From: Lingula anatina
Taxonomy: Eukaryota; Brachiopoda; Lingulata; Lingulida; Lingulidae
Reading direction: 5' to 3'
NCBI RefSeq assembly: GCF_001039355.2
Contig: NW_019775629.1
Location: forward strand, 135,766 to 199,765
DNA length: 64,000 nt
The position numbers were made by a program, and so were the translations under genes. The notes under the pieces are model-generated. The model did not search any database. It saw nothing but the letters and a program-made list of their open reading frames with translations, and was not told where the DNA came from. Positions 12,244-25,290 of the stretch are shown in pieces. Each line of letters starts with the position of its first letter. Position 1 is the stretch's first letter.

Positions 12244-13195
12244 AACTGTAAAAAATCACTTGCTGTTAAAAATATTGTATTGGTTTCATGTAGGCCTTCA
12301 AAGATAAATCCAGCTGAGTTTGAAAAGCATCAGCAAATGATTTTTATGTTTTTATTATCTTTGAAAGGAAAGAAAAGAACAAACATTTTCTCCCCGTAAA
12401 TTATAATGTGTTGTCATCATGGAGGCGTACAAAGAAAAATAATCGAATTTGAATGCGTCTGCAAATGTTGTTATTTTTTCCTCAGTGATTCTTTGAAATA
12501 AAAGCCTGATGAATATATACACTATTTGTCTGACAGTTCAGTAAAATGCTGGTAGACACTTGGTTTTTATCACCAGTCTAAAACGGTAATTTTTTAAATT
12601 GTTATTTGCTGTGATAGTTTCAGTGACAAAAGAGTGATTCATTCCAAAATAATGGTTGTTGTAAATTATCTGTTTGACATTTTACACAATTCTTTTTTGA
12701 ACTGTTAACTGGAAAACCTCGACAATGTATCATCTTTATTAGATTACAGCTCCCGTTGAGGACGAACTCACTGCATGATTATCGCTTCAAGAATATCATT
12801 ATACGTTACTTATTTCTTTCAAGACATTTATAAGTCCAATCCCACTGACATTAAGTGTACCATATGAACTACTGCTGTATGATGTATAGGAAAGATCATG
12901 TTCTTCTCTTTATATACAATCCTTATGACGTCATTTATGTCCAAAGAAAAATGCAGAATATGCGGATGAGATGACTGCCAAGTCTACGTATCAATGCCTT
13001 TCACATATCTCGGAAACTGAAATAGCCCTAAAAGGTCCCAAACTATTAATTAACTGACCGATTTTACTGTTTTAAATTTATAAAAAAATTGTAAAATATA
13101 TCTTTTGGGCATTTGAGACAATGCTTTTCTGGTATGATAAATGATAAAAACCCTGCCAATTTGTTTCAATTTAAATATGGGGATCAATCTTCTAA
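12244..13195 (+). other. 3' flank of B and intergenic B-C
   Basis: This holds the conserved family 3' flank. A likely polyadenylation signal AATAAA lies at 12497-12502. The same position is kept behind C (17374-17379) and behind the orphan exon 5 (32402-32407), all about 120-260 nt after the stop. No gene is seen. Confidence 0.5.
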
Positions 13196-13310
13196 ATATC
13201 CTGTTGCTTTTGTGCTAACATCTGCCAATACTCGATCTGATTGGCTGGTTACCCCAATACACGTGTCACTTACTACTGACTGAACCATTGTATTAGGTGC
13301 AACTGTCAAG
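13196..13310 (+). promoter_or_regulatory. First exon 1 / promoter block of copy C
   Basis: The conserved 'gatctgattggctggttacccc' block is followed by exon 1 ending 'caactgtcaag' at 13310 with donor gtaaggtgtt. A second block follows 300 bp later. Confidence 0.55.
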
Positions 13311-13524
13311 GTAAGGTGTTAAGGTCTTTCTAGTGTAGTAGGTTACTCTCAATTAATGTAAAATTTATTATATACTTATTTAGTTTTCTTTGCGCTGTCA
13401 TTACACCTTAACCATTTTATCATTAGAATAGTTTGTGTAGAGAAAATAAGACATGCCATTCTGTTTTCAATTCAACGTGGCGAAACTTCTAACTTCAAGC
13501 TTCTAAATATGCTTTTGTACCGAC

Positions 13525-13615
13525 CTCTGCCGATACTCGATCTGATTGGCTGGTTACCCCAATAAACGTGCCACTTACTGCTGACTGAACCATTGCATCA
13601 GCTGCAACTGTCAAG
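13525..13615 (+). promoter_or_regulatory. Second exon 1 / promoter block of copy C
   Basis: This is a tandem duplicate of the preceding exon 1 block, ending at 13615 with donor gtaaggtgtt. It offers an alternative first exon for the same coding exons. Confidence 0.55.
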
Positions 13616-13825
13616 GTAAGGTGTTTCTTTCTAGTGTGGTACGTTATTTAAACATAGCATAAAACTTAACGTAATTTATTTTATTCTCTAATCGCCATGA
13701 TTACATCATACCGGCAGTAGAGTGTCGTCATGTATTCTATTATTGTATGTTACTACATGTATGTTATCTGTTATAGTATGTTGTTATGTTTCCTGTTGTT
13801 CTTATGTTATCTTCTAAAGTAAATT

Positions 13826-15021
13826 ATTAATAATAATAATAAATTTATTTTAAGTCTAAAATCCATTTAAAATGTTCAGTAGACTTTACATAAAATATTA
13901 TAAATAATACTACATAAAATATCATAAATAAAATCTAGGTAAAACAACCATTATTCCATACAATTAAATGCAATCAATACAGGATTTATAAAACCAATTA
14001 AGAGTTAATCAAAATATATCCTAAAAAGGTATGTTTTGAGTTCTTTTTTAAAATGTTTGGTAGACTGAATTGCTCGGATTTCTAGCGGTAATAGATTCCA
14101 TTCCTTTGGACCTGCAGCTTTAAAAGATAGATCACCTTAGGTTTTTAATCGCATTTTTACTGGGTTGAGTAGCAATTGGTCTACAGACCGCAGATTTCGC
14201 ATTGGAACATAGTGACTGACTAATTCATTGATGTAGATTGGTGCCAATCCATAAAAAGCATCGTGAGTACAAACTAAAAATTTGAATAAAATTCTGGCTT
14301 GTAGAGGTATTCAGTGTAAACTTTTTAAAACTGGGGAGATGTGTATGCTTGTGGATGTCCGAGTTAATAATCTGGCCGAAATATTTTGAATGCGCTGCAG
14401 TCTAGCAATTTGTTTCTTCGGACAACCGTATAAAATGGAGTTGCAGTAATCTAATCGAGACGTAACTAAACAGTTTATAACTGTGGCTGCAGCAGAGTCA
14501 GACAACTGATTGCGAATTGCACTTAAGTTCCTTATGTTAAAAACCGCTGACCTGCATACACTGGCAATATGTTTGTTCATACAAAGTGATCGATCTAAAA
14601 ATACACCAAGAATTTTTGCATGAGGTGTTGGCTTAATAATGCTTGATCCAATTTTGAGCTGAATTTGTTGTGCTATCATACGATTATGTGGCTGACTTAT
14701 TACCAAAAGTTCAGACTTTCCATCGTTAATTTTCAACTTATTACTAATCAGCCACCCGCGAAGATCATCAATACATTCAGACAATATATCAATATATTCA
14801 TTTGGATTTTCTAGATGCAACAAGTAAAAATCTGTGTGTCATCAGCATAAATATGATAGCCAATGATATGATGTCTTAGTATGGCCCCAATTGGCAAGGT
14901 ATACATGCAAAAAACAAGAGGTCCTAGAACACTGCCTTGTGGCACACCAAAAGCTATCTCTGAAACATTTGATAATATGCCTTTTATCATAACCTGCTGT
15001 GACCGGCCTGTAAAATAAGAA
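13826..15021 (-). mobile_element. 5'-truncated CR1/L2-like LINE in intron 1 of C
   Basis: On the - strand this insert ends in an (ATT)n-type tail (about 13826-13842), typical of CR1/L2-like retrotransposons. It splits the intron 1 repeat that is continuous in A1 and A2 ('gttatcttct...' before, 'gttatgttttctg' after). Only the reverse-transcriptase end is present. The boundaries are good to about 10 bases. Confidence 0.75.
14311..15021 (-). pseudogene. Reverse transcriptase fragment of the LINE
   Basis: Reading from 15021 downwards on the - strand, one frame gives Y-F-T-G-R-S-Q-Q, then G-V-P-Q-G-S-V-L-G-P, then the catalytic motif Y-A-D-D-T-Q near 14850. A one-base frameshift near 14830, in a T run, moves the rest into another frame. 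That frame is open to 14311 and covers the RT thumb and C-terminal region (including N-K-L-K-I-N and L-D-Y-C-N-S-I-L-Y-G). The element is truncated and frameshifted, hence dead. Confidence 0.85.
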
Positions 15022-15270
15022 CGTTATGTTTTCTGTTATGATATGCTGTTATGGTTTGTTATTTTGTGCAGGGATGTTTTCTCTTAGGGTATGCTGTCAT
15101 GATTTGTTACAATGTGCAGTGATGTTTTCTCTGTTTACGCTGTATTCTATGCTAGCATGTTTTCTGGTGTCGGTATGGCATACTTCCAGGAAATCACAAT
15201 ACTAGAACACATACAAAGTCTTTCTTGGGACAGTGACCTTTGTATAAATGCGTTTATTCTAATTTAGAAA

Positions 15271-17254
15271 ATGTCAATTGGAATCGTGACCATCCTAGTT
15301 ACTGCGTGTTTGTCCGTCGTTGTTAGAAGAGTGGACGCTGTCTGCTGCTCTCCGAATATAGATGGTTTTTGCGGGGACTGTAGTCGTGTAAGTTGTGCTT
15401 ATCTAGAGACTCTACCAATTGCCATAGGATGGCCGCTTACGCTGGTGTTAATATAAACACAAAACACAGTTTTACTACTTATCAAAGATATCCCGAAAAT
15501 AACGTTGGAAATCAGGGACCGGGAGGTAAAGGATGTGGATCTTTTTTAAAACCAACGTATAAAATATAAACCTCATAAACATTAACACTGGGAATGGACT
15601 GTTATAGCTATTCGAAGCAAGGACATTTTTTTAATATAATTTTTTTGTCAATATGTATATTTTTTTCAATCTAATTCCTTGGATAAGAGAAAAAAAAAGG
15701 TTAAACGCGTTTCCTTTTTCTTCAGACATATTATGGTTGTGGGGTAGGAAGCTGTGATCGATTGGAGTGTAACTGTGAAGGAGGCTGCAGATCCGGTTGT
15801 TCAAAAGTGACAGTTACAGGATTTTGGACGTAAGAAAGAAGTATTTTTTCCAACTTATAATGCGTTTAATTGGTATGAACTAAAAACAATTTGTTTTTTC
15901 ATTGAATATGAACCGGTGTTAATTGAACAACTTCTTTAAAAAAGAAGACTTGAAAAAGTTAAAATTTATTATTGAGCATCATAGCTTTCATATTTGTTGA
16001 GCTAAAAAGGAAATCAAAAGAACTGGCACACTGCACAGTCAAATTGTCACCAAATTGTGTTAATTATTTTCGCTACACATACCCCCCCCCAAAAAAAATA
16101 ATATAATAATCATATAATGTTCATATTTTATAACTAAGAGAAATACTAAGGGCCATCGTTTCATCTTTACGAGAAGTGATATTTAAATGGATAATTCCAG
16201 CTCTTTGTTCGTGCTATAAACATCCCTTGGCAGTCTTATTTGAATAAGTGCGATCTCTTGCGCAGCTATACATGTACATTGGTGTGAGAGTGATGACTAT
16301 GTAATGTGCGTACAGTATTACGTCATTTATGGGACTTTTAAGAACTGGAAGGATGCATAAGTAGAATAATTTACGACCAATCAATTGAACAAAGTGCACT
16401 TTTGGAAGATATTGATCGTATAAGAAACAAGAAGTTGTGGTTTATATGCTGTGTATATATAACATTTTTCCATTGGTAGGCGCAAATGCCATTGCGAACG
16501 TGCACGCAAGAGATCCGCGGGTGTAAGTGTAGACTACAGCATTGACGCCAGCGTAGTATTCAGTAACACTGATACAGACAGGTAAGTGATGTAGGTGTGG
16601 ATTACAGCATTGACGCCAGTGTAGTCTTCAGTAACACTGATACAGACAAGTAAGTGATGTTGGTGTGGATTACAGCATTGACGCTAGTGTAGTATTCAGT
16701 AACACTGATACAGACAGGTAAGTGATGTAGGTGTGGATTACAGCATTGACGCTAGTGTAGTATTCAGTAATTCAGATGTGGACCGGTAAGCGACGATAGT
16801 GTACATGGACTTATGTAAAGTTACATACAAGTTAAAAGTGGATTTGTAAACAACTAATTTATAAGGGTATATTCAGTTGTAGATTTATACACAACAAATA
16901 GGTTTTTACATTATCTGTTAAATATACTCAATTTTAACAGATGGTTACCATTATTTCGGAGTTACATACATTTCAGCGTCAAAATAATTTGGGTCGTGTT
17001 CTTATCACTATGTTTAAATGAAAAGTAACATAAAACCATTAAGAAACGAGCTTCAGTACAACTGAACGGCATATTTTGATTATAAACCTCATCATTACAG
17101 AAATGAGCAGCTGTCCAGAGATGAATACATTCGTGCTGCAATAAACCTGAACAGGAACGCAAGATCTGAGGACATCCATACTGAATTTACTGAAAAAGAC
17201 AAAAATGGCGACGACATGATCAGTCTGGATGAATTTGACATAAAAAGGGAATGA
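15271..17254 (+). CDS. Copy C: secreted Diedel-like domain/EF-hand protein
   Basis: The exons are 15268-15387 (ATG 15271), 15726-15829, 16480-16581 and 17101-17254, in phases 0, 2 and 2. They encode 158 residues. The signal peptide probably ends at Val-Asp-Ala23. Exon 2 gives V-C-C-S-P...F-C-G-D-C. Exon 3 gives C-G-V-G-S-C-x4-C-N-C-E-G-G-C-R-S-G-C. Exon 4 gives C-H-C-E-R-A-R-K-R-S, and the Arg-x-Arg-Lys-Arg stretch is the best proprotein-convertase-like site in the family. The EF loops are DTDRNEQLSRDE and DKNGDDMISLDE. All splice sites are canonical. Confidence 0.77.
16526..16790 (+). repeat. 68-bp exon-4 cassette array, C (4 units)
   Basis: Unit 1 closes exon 4 (donor at 16582). Units 2 and 3 keep gtaagt donors. 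Unit 4 is degenerate at its 3' end (ggaccggtaagcg). Confidence 0.85.
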
Positions 17255-18279
17255 AAATAGCAAAAATCATTTTCCGTAAATTATAATCTGTTCCCATCAT
17301 CGAGACGTACAAAGAAAAATCAATTGAATTTGAAAGCGTCTGCAAATGTTGTTATTTTTTCCTGATACTTTGGAATAAAAGCTTGATTAATATCCACCCT
17401 ATTTGTCTGACAGTACAGTGAAATGCTGGTAGACACTTGGTTTTTATCGCCAGTCTTAAACCGTAAAAATTTTTTAAATTATTTGCCGTGATAGTTTCCA
17501 TGACAAATAAGTGATTCTCTCCAAAATGATGGTTTTTGTAAATTATTATTTGTGCATTTTACACAATTCTATTCTGAAATGATGGTTGGGAGATATTACA
17601 ACTCCCGTTGAGGACGAAGTCACTGCATGTTTATCACTCCAAGAATATGTTCAAGAATATCTTTATACGTTACTTATTTCTTTCAAGATATTTATAAGTT
17701 CAGTTCCATTGACATTTAGTATACTATATGAACTCTTACTGTATGATGTATCAGAAAGATTTTCTCTTTATACACAAATACTCATGTCGTCATGTATGTC
17801 CAAAGGAAAACAATATGCAGATGACTGTCAAGTCTTCGTATCGGTGTCGTTCACATATCTCGGCGACTGAAATAGCCCTAAGAGGTCCAATAAATCAGTT
17901 CAGAGCACTATCACCCGACTAACCGACTGTTTTAAAAATATTTTTAAAAAAATGTAAAATATTTCTTTGGGGCATTTTAGACAATGCTTTTCTAAAATGA
18001 TGATTGATACAGGGGTACACAGTAGCTGTATTGCATTTAGCGAGAGTCTCTGTGGATTGAATATAGTTGCGTAATTTTGACCTGCTCGTTTATTTTTCCA
18101 TTGTTTATCCATATCACTCTTCAATTAAAAAAATCGACAGTAATTATCCATGAGTTTTAGTTTTGGTTTCCCTTGTAAAAATGGAATTAGATACATTTGA
18201 GGGATTACATAAATTTGAGGACAGATAAAATCGTTTTTATTTTCAGTTTAAACACAGTTATCAAGCTCCCAAATATGGT
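17255..18279 (+). other. 3' flank of C and intergenic C-D
   Basis: This holds the conserved family 3' flank with a likely polyadenylation signal at 17374-17379. A block shared with the B flank follows (12720-13060 corresponds to 17590-17960). No gene is supported. The open frames near 17586-17922 are not conserved as coding sequence in the B flank. Confidence 0.5.
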
Positions 18280-18387
18280 TCTACGTTTGTACCGCCATCT
18301 GCCGATACTCGATCTGATTGGCCGACTATCTCCTTAAACGTGGCACTAACTGTCGACTGGAATATTTCATCAGACGCAACAGCCAAG
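18280..18387 (+). promoter_or_regulatory. Exon 1 / promoter block of copy D
   Basis: A diverged copy of the block: 'gatctgattggccgactatc' keeps the inverted CCAAT motif. The exon ends 'agccaag' at 18387 before gtaaggtgtt. Confidence 0.5.
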
Positions 18388-18859
18388 GTAAGGTGTTAAT
18401 ATATCTCTTATGTTACTCAAACTTAAACTTAACATACGCCCCATTCTCAAAGACACCATCTGTCTAATTGACCCAACTCTGAAGGGACGCTTGCTGACTG
18501 CAACCATCTTAACTGAATGGCCCGCCTCCTCCTAGCTTTAAGTAGAATACAGCAAGGCAGGTGATTATACAAGTACTTTGAAAACAAGAGGAAAATTGTG
18601 ATTATGTTAAGCCTAGCAAGTGTCCCTGCAAAGTTGGGACTATCTCCTAGACCGATGGTATGTATGGGGACGGGATCAATATCTACCGTAGTTATTACAT
18701 GGCGGTTACTTCATGTCAAAGAATGCTGTTGTGTTTTCCACCAGCGGTGTGCTATAGAAGTTTATGTACATGTACCTTACGGAAATACCATAACACTTTC
18801 GTACCCTAAATTTACAAATTGACTACCTTGTATGAATATTAATGTGTTCATTTCAGAAA

Positions 18860-20944
18860 ATGTCCATTGGAGTCGTGGCAATCCTGGTAACCGTCAGTTT
18901 GTCCTTCTTTCTTAGACTAGCGGACGCTGAATGCTGTCGTCCAGTTATCCCTGATCACTGCGGAGACTGCAGCCGTGTAAGTTCATGGAAAGATCTGGTC
19001 AATAGTCATTTAGTTCCCAATCAAAAGTTGACATATAGATTTATTATAAATCGAATTACTGATTATTTTTACTTACTTTTGGCTGATAATTGTAAAATAC
19101 AGAAATGTTTTTCCCCTGATCTCTAATTATATGATGTAATTTCTCTGTACTTGAAATATACCAGCAAAAGCACATTGTTTTGGGAAAAACGTTGAAACAA
19201 AATCCAGATTTATTACTTAACACCAAAGAATGAAAAAGGCATCATTAACAAGTCAAATGTTTAGAGATACGAATGAGAATTGTTCAGTAGAGTTTCATTG
19301 CACCTGTGATTCAAAAACAAAATATTTCTTCAGAAAAGTTGTTATAAAAAATCTTTAAACCCACGTATAGAATGACAATAACAAACAAAGTGTTTGCTCA
19401 CACTGGGAACAAATTACTGAAATAACTGATACCATGTTTCATTCATTTTAAAACTATTATGTCAAATTTTAACACTTATCATTTTTAAGAATAACAATAG
19501 AAGGTACAATGCAGTATATAATACGACATGCTTATTTGGAAGCTTGATATTGTAGCTGATTTTAGAACAAATGGGATAGCAAAGTGTATATGGATTTTGA
19601 CAATTTCTTAATCTTGTCACAACTTCAGATCTTTCAAAAGAATTGGTATCCTACATTCATCATGGTACTTTACACACCGCACCATCAAAATACCATAGCA
19701 ACACGTCCTTAGAGTAAAATTGCTTTGTTTAACAAAGTAGACCCAATTGAATGAAGCCATCGTAATGCACAGAGTGTTCAAGTGGCTTCTCTTTAATATG
19801 TTTTCCGGTGAAACAGTGGCAGTTTGATCAAATAATGACAATTCTCATTTTGTTTCAGACATTGTATGCCTGTGGTGTAGGGGAATGTGATAGACTCGGT
19901 TGTAACTGTGTAGGAGGCTGCAGATCCGGTTGCTCGAATGTGAGATATTCCGGATTTTGGCTGTAAGAAACAGCTTTTTGCTCCGTCTAATAATGTGTCT
20001 AATTATCCGCGCTATAAAAAATTATTATTAGAACCAGATTCTACCCAACATGATTTTAATTTATCATCTACTTTACAATAATGGTGGGGGGAAGAAAGCA
20101 GTGCAAAAAAAAAAATGAAAACCATAAATACCATGTCTTAAATAGAAGACAAGGAAAGAAACAGCACACCGAATACTCAAATTGTCACCAAAATAGCTTT
20201 ATTATTATTATCATTTATGCATTGCAAAAAGATATAAAATTTTATCATTTCGTTTTCATTTATAATAGTAGCCGAGGCTGCAAGTGCAACCGCAAGAGGT
20301 CCGCGACTGCAGGTGTAGATTACAGCATTGACGCCAGTGTAGTATTCAGTAACACTGATACAGACAGGTAAGTGATGTAGGTGTGGATTACAGCATTGAC
20401 CCCAGTGTAGTATTCAGTAACACTGATACAGACAGGTAAGTGATGTAGGTGTAGATTACAGCATTGGACAAAGTGAGCAGTGTACATGGAGTTCTGTTAA
20501 GTTATATACAACTTAAAAGTGGATATATTTCAAAATTCTGATGTGAAAACATCGAATTCTGTGGATTTGCAGTGTGGCATTCCTACGGAACAAAGAGGCT
20601 TTTACATTTGCCTTTCAATATGCTCGATTTTAACAGATGATTACCATCATTTTGGATTTATTATACATGTCAGCCGCTAGATTATTCTGATTATGTTCTC
20701 ATCATTATACTTCAATGTAAAGTGCCTATAAACCATTAAGAAACGAGTTTCAGTAGAACTGAACGGCATATTTTGATCATATCATTACAGAAACGAGCAG
20801 CTGTCCAGAGATGAATACATTCGTGCTGCAATGAACCTGAACAGAAACACGAGATCTGAGGACATCCATGCTGAATTTATAGAAAAAGACAAAAATGGCG
20901 ACGGCATTATCAGTTTGGATGAATTTGATTCTAGAAGTGAATGA
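18860..20944 (+). CDS. Copy D: secreted Diedel-like domain/EF-hand protein
   Basis: The exons are 18857-18976 (ATG 18860), 19859-19962, 20272-20367 and 20791-20944. Exon 4 could also begin at 20269, adding one residue. The model encodes 156 residues. The signal peptide probably ends at Ala-Asp-Ala23 before E-C-C. The exon 3 core is C-G-V-G-E-C-x4-C-N-C-V-G-G-C-R-S-G-C, and exon 4 gives C-K-C-N-R-K-R-S. The second EF loop, DKNGDGIISLDE, is fully canonical with Gly at position 6. Most sister copies have Asp there. This is the best member for calcium-binding tests. Confidence 0.78.
20306..20476 (+). repeat. 68-bp exon-4 cassette array, D (2 full units plus a partial third)
   Basis: Unit 1 closes exon 4 (donor at 20368) and unit 2 has a donor at about 20436. 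A third stops after 'gattacagcattg'. This is one of the two shortest arrays in the family. Confidence 0.85.
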
Positions 20945-21900
20945 AAATAGCAAAAATCACTTACTGTTAAAATGTATTGGTTTCATGTAGGCCTTGAAAG
21001 ATAAACCCAACAGAGTTTGGAACGCATCTGCAATTTTTTAAATATTTTATTATCTTTTAAATGAAAAATTGTTCGATTTTTACAACATATATTTTTGACA
21101 GTACCGAATAATGCTGGTTGACGTTTAGTTTCCATTCCCAGTATAAAAACATAATTACATTTTAATTGTCATTTGACGTGACAGTGGTTTGATAAAAAGA
21201 ATTGATCTTTGAAGAGAAGGATCGTTAACATGACATTGATAAAATAAACGGACAAAAACATAACGTTAAGGTACACACAGTGAGGACAACTAGTCTTACC
21301 CTTACCATAACGTAGCATGCATATTCCGTCATTACATAAATTTCCCAATTTGTCAGTCATGTACCCCTGAGTTAGCTACAGGTACGGCTGCAGTAATGTT
21401 CGTTTTATTATATAGAAAATATATTTGTGTAACAATGTCAATCATATATATTCTGGAGTGAATGGCTAAAAGTTTACATGGCCATTATGGTTATACAGCC
21501 TGACAGGACAAATCATCTCTCATGGCTATCAGGAGGACCTCTATACCCCACCATCAGATAATTTTTAAAAATGTTCTTCCTTACTTCAATATGGTAGAAT
21601 ACTGACAGTCAGAAGGACCTTCTACCTACAGTATATAACCCTATATAGTGCACATGGATGAAGATTTGTAACATGGTTAGGAACAATAACCTGCGAATCA
21701 CTTCTACGGATGGGTTCCCCACGTCTCATTACGACCTTTTCACACAGATGGTCTTATGTCACCTTCTGTATATTATCTGTATCACACATTCCAACCATCT
21801 TATAATTAGAAAGCCTGGGGACAGAAAAAAATCACATCACTGTTTTCAATTGAAACATGGCGATCAAACTTCTGAATATGATGTGGATCTTGTACCAACA
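20945..21900 (+). other. 3' flank of D and upstream flank of E
   Basis: This holds the conserved 3' flank (to about 21200). Bases 21480-21600 carry an upstream block ('catggctatcaggaggacctctat') shared with A (635-660), A2 and F (26460-26490). No gene is seen. Confidence 0.5.
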
Positions 21901-21904
21901 TCAG

Positions 21905-22382
21905 CCGATACTAACCATCTGATCGGTCGGTTTCCCCAATAAATGTGTCACTTACTGCTGACTGAACCATTACATCAGACACAACTGTCAAGGTAAGATG
22001 TTAAGGTCTTTCTAGTGTGGCATGTTACTTTCACTTCCGAGTTATTTAATTCTCCATGCGCTATCATTACATCATATAGTGAATATTGCTTTTCATTCCT
22101 TGTCCTTCGTGAAACAAAGCCATTATACTCGCTTATTCGCAGTTTCCAATTCCCCAGACACGCATTTACAATTGAATATGAATATGCTTGGTTTATTGTG
22201 ATGTGAAATTTGATGATTTTATTACCCCGTGAACTGTGATCACTACCCCATCCACTGGGAACCTTATATATGTTGTTGCTTTTGCATCGACATCTGCAGA
22301 TAATCGATCTGATTGGCTGGTTACCCAAATAAACGTGTCACTTACTGCTGACTTAACCAATACAACAGAAGCAACTGTCAAG
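21905..22382 (+). promoter_or_regulatory. Two exon 1 / promoter blocks of copy E
   Basis: The first block is diverged ('ctgatcggtcggtttcccc') and its exon 1 ends at 21992 with gtaagatgtt. The second block, 'gatctgattggctggttaccc', ends at 22382 with gtaaggtctt. Either could feed exon 2 at 22638. Confidence 0.5.
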
Positions 22383-22640
22383 GTAAGGTCTTTCTAGTGT
22401 GACATGTTACTTAACATTAATAAATTAATTGACTACAAGGTGCTATCGTTATTAAATAGTTTACTGTCAGTAGTATTCAGTAGTAGTATGCCGTTTTGTT
22501 TTAAGTTAAGGAATACTGCTGTGTTTTCTGCTGTCTGTATGGTATACGTCAAGGAAACTCCAAACCTAGCGCACATTCAAAGTCATACATAGGACAGTAG
22601 ATACCACATAATCATATTTGTAATGTTTTTATTTTAGAAA

Positions 22641-23533
22641 ATGTCTCTTGGATTCGGTACAATCGTAGCTATAACCACCTGTTTTTCCGTCGTTATAAGA
22701 CAAGCGGAAGCTGTGTGCTGTCACCCGGTCATCACTGATTATTGTGGAGACTGCAGTTTTGTAATTTTTTTTTAATAAAAAAACGTGTCAATAGTCATTG
22801 ACCTTCCACATTGCCGACTTAAAGATTCAATGATATTTGCCTTAAATGATCGATGCCTTAAACCATTGCAAATTATAGGAGTATTTTGCTGTCCCTGAGT
22901 TTCAATTGTGTGAATTTCTCTGGAATGCAAATATAAACCAGCCGATGCAGTTTAAAACAAATGTGATACTTTATCAGTCAAATGATTACAAATGGCATCA
23001 TTTACAACCAAATGTTTATAAATAGTAGTGAGGATGCTGTTGTCATTGTAACCAATGTTATCCTCAGGAGAGTTGTTATTGTAACTGATTTTTGAAAATA
23101 ATAATAATAAAAAATTCAGAACAGCTGTCAATGTTAGTGATGTCTTTAAACTAACGTATAAATTATTTACAAACCATATGCTCGTCAACATTGGAAAAAT
23201 GGTATAAGAAATTGAAAATAAGTACCATTTCTTAGTTCAGTAATATCAAATTATAACATTATATCGTTTTTAGAATAAAAATAGAGAGTGGTTCATCCTA
23301 CTTCATACTCGTCGGGTGTTTGTTTTCATAACGAACAAGATAACAAGATATAAAAAAGGTATTGACACAACCTTAACAATATCACTAGTTTAGAACTTTT
23401 GAAATAAATCGCACCCTTACCTTACCTCACCAAAATACCGGGGTACGAGGTCCTTAACGTAAGGTTGAATCATCTTCATACTGTAGAATATGTATATGTC
23501 AGCAAATGTCCTTAAATTTAGTTTGAACCACCT

Positions 23534-23619
<86 letters not shown>

Positions 23620-24438
23620 TACATGGTATCATAATATATATAAGTATATGGTATCAGAATATGTCATTAACGTTCGATGAAGCCAACTTCCTAGTATAGT
23701 ATATAGGATCAGTATTTTCTCTTGCCTTATAATATGACGTCAAAATATAGCATCAGCTCGGGTTTATGGTTGTACCAGCATGTAGGAGTGCCAAAGGCGT
23801 ACATTAACGTTCTTCTGTGGTACACTTACTGTATGCATGTCCCTAGAACAACCATAACTCCTTACGAGCTTAACTGTGTTGTGCACATAACTCAAATACC
23901 CAATGTTTTCTTTAACAAAATGGACCCTTTTGAATTTTGATACTCTACCGGACAGCATGTTCGAGTTGTTCCTTTTAAATATATTTTCCTCGGGTAAAAC
24001 AGTGACCTGTCAAACAATTCATGCCTATTCTATCTTTGTTTTAGACTTTGTTTCACTGTGGAGTAGGTAGCTGCGACCGTCTTTGGTGTAACTGCCAAGG
24101 AGGCTGCAGATCCGGTTGCTCAGGTGTGAAGACAAGCATCTATCTTGGGTAAGAAACGACCTTTTTCTTATAACTACTTATGTGAATTATTTGTCTGCAA
24201 TACAACAGACACATTTCTGTATTGTGTTGGTAAAAAATACTTTACAAAATGAGTTAAATTAGGTGCAAACTTTTCACAAATGCTGATAAAAACAAACGAC
24301 CATAAGCTTTTGACAAAGTATTCATATATTTATCAGGCTCACATGCCAATGCCACCGTACAGGCAAGAGGTCCGCGGGTGTAGGTGTGGATTACAGCATT
24401 GACGCTAGTGAAGTATTCAGTAACACTGATACATACAG
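22641..24438 (+). pseudogene. Copy E: Diedel-like gene lacking exon 5
   Basis: The exons are 22638-22760 (ATG 22641, weaker donor gtaatt), 24045-24148 and 24337-24438, in phases 0, 2 and 2. They encode the signal peptide to Ala24, V-C-C-H-P...Y-C-G-D-C, the core C-G-V-G-S-C-x4-C-N-C-Q-G-G-C-R-S-G-C, then C-Q-C-H-R-T-G-K-R-S and the first EF helix. No exon 5 homologue (search key 'gagcagctgtccagagatga') occurs before copy F. Intron 4 similarity to D fades near 24870. The sequence from 25017 matches what lies behind a degenerate exon 5 at 33286, so exon 5 was probably deleted. A novel 3' exon cannot be excluded. Confidence 0.65.
23536..23616. repeat. (TA)n microsatellite in intron 2 of E
   Basis: An uninterrupted TA run of about 80 bases. 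The same site in G (37389-37404) has only a short run. Confidence 0.97.
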
Positions 24439-24735
24439 GTAAGTGATGTAGGTGTGGGTTACAGCTTTAACGCTAGTGTAGTATTCAGTAATACTGATAC
24501 ATACAGGTAAGTGATGTAGGTGTGGATTATAGCATTGACGCTAGTGTAGTATTCAGTAGCACGGATACAGACAGGTAAGTGATGTAGGTGTGGGTTACAG
24601 CTTTGACGCTAGTGTAGTATTCAGTAATACTGATATAGACAGGTAAGTGATGTAGGTGTGGATTACAGCATTGACCCCAGTGTAGTATTTAGTAACACTG
24701 ATACAGACAGGTAAGTGATGTAGGTGTGGATAGTT
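24386..24735 (+). repeat. 68-bp exon-4 cassette array, E (5 units)
   Basis: Five units are present, with donors at about 24439, 24507, 24575, 24643 and 24711, all gtaagt. The downstream exon is missing in this copy. Confidence 0.85.
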
Positions 24736-25016
24736 GTGAACAGGAGTCAGTGCTAACCATAGAGTTGTGTTAAGTTTAGTTGCAAATACAAATAAATAGT
24801 GGATTTCATCAAAATTCCGATTTTTGAAAACCATGAAAAATATATTCAGTTGTATTAAGCAGATGCATACGATTTGTTTCATCGATATCCTTCACAAAAA
24901 TATGTTCTTCATTTAATCTTTAATGATATTGTCAAACTTCGCCCAAAACTCCCTATTTACAGCTTACATACATTCTGTTGGGTAATTAATAATTATTCAG
25001 TGTTCATTGATTTTAT

Positions 25017-25290
25017 TAAACATCATTCATCTGACTACAGATTTAAATGCTGGTAACAGTAGAAACTCAGCTTCTACCGGTATCACCAGCATAAAAGCGC
25101 GTTGTTGCAGACTTCTGATAAAAAGCAATGCATTCAACAAGCTACGTAAAAAGAAAAAAAATGCATATGACTGTCTGTGAATAACTGCAGAATAAATTAA
25201 AATATCTCCTTTATTGAAATATATTTTAAGGTAAATGCCAGTTAAGTTTGGAAATATAAGGAGCGAACATATTGTATAATCAACTACATG
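25017..25290 (+). repeat. Segment duplicated at 33286-33535
   Basis: About 260 bases starting 'catcattcatctgactacag' match 33286-33535 nearly base for base. Behind F this segment follows a decayed exon 5, and here it follows the missing exon 5 of copy E. It marks the deletion or recombination junction. Confidence 0.85.

Noticed and set aside
23417-23699. Short frames of Ile-Tyr repeats
   Set aside because: They are translations of the (TA)n microsatellite. The same applies to 11274-11486 and 51440-51661.
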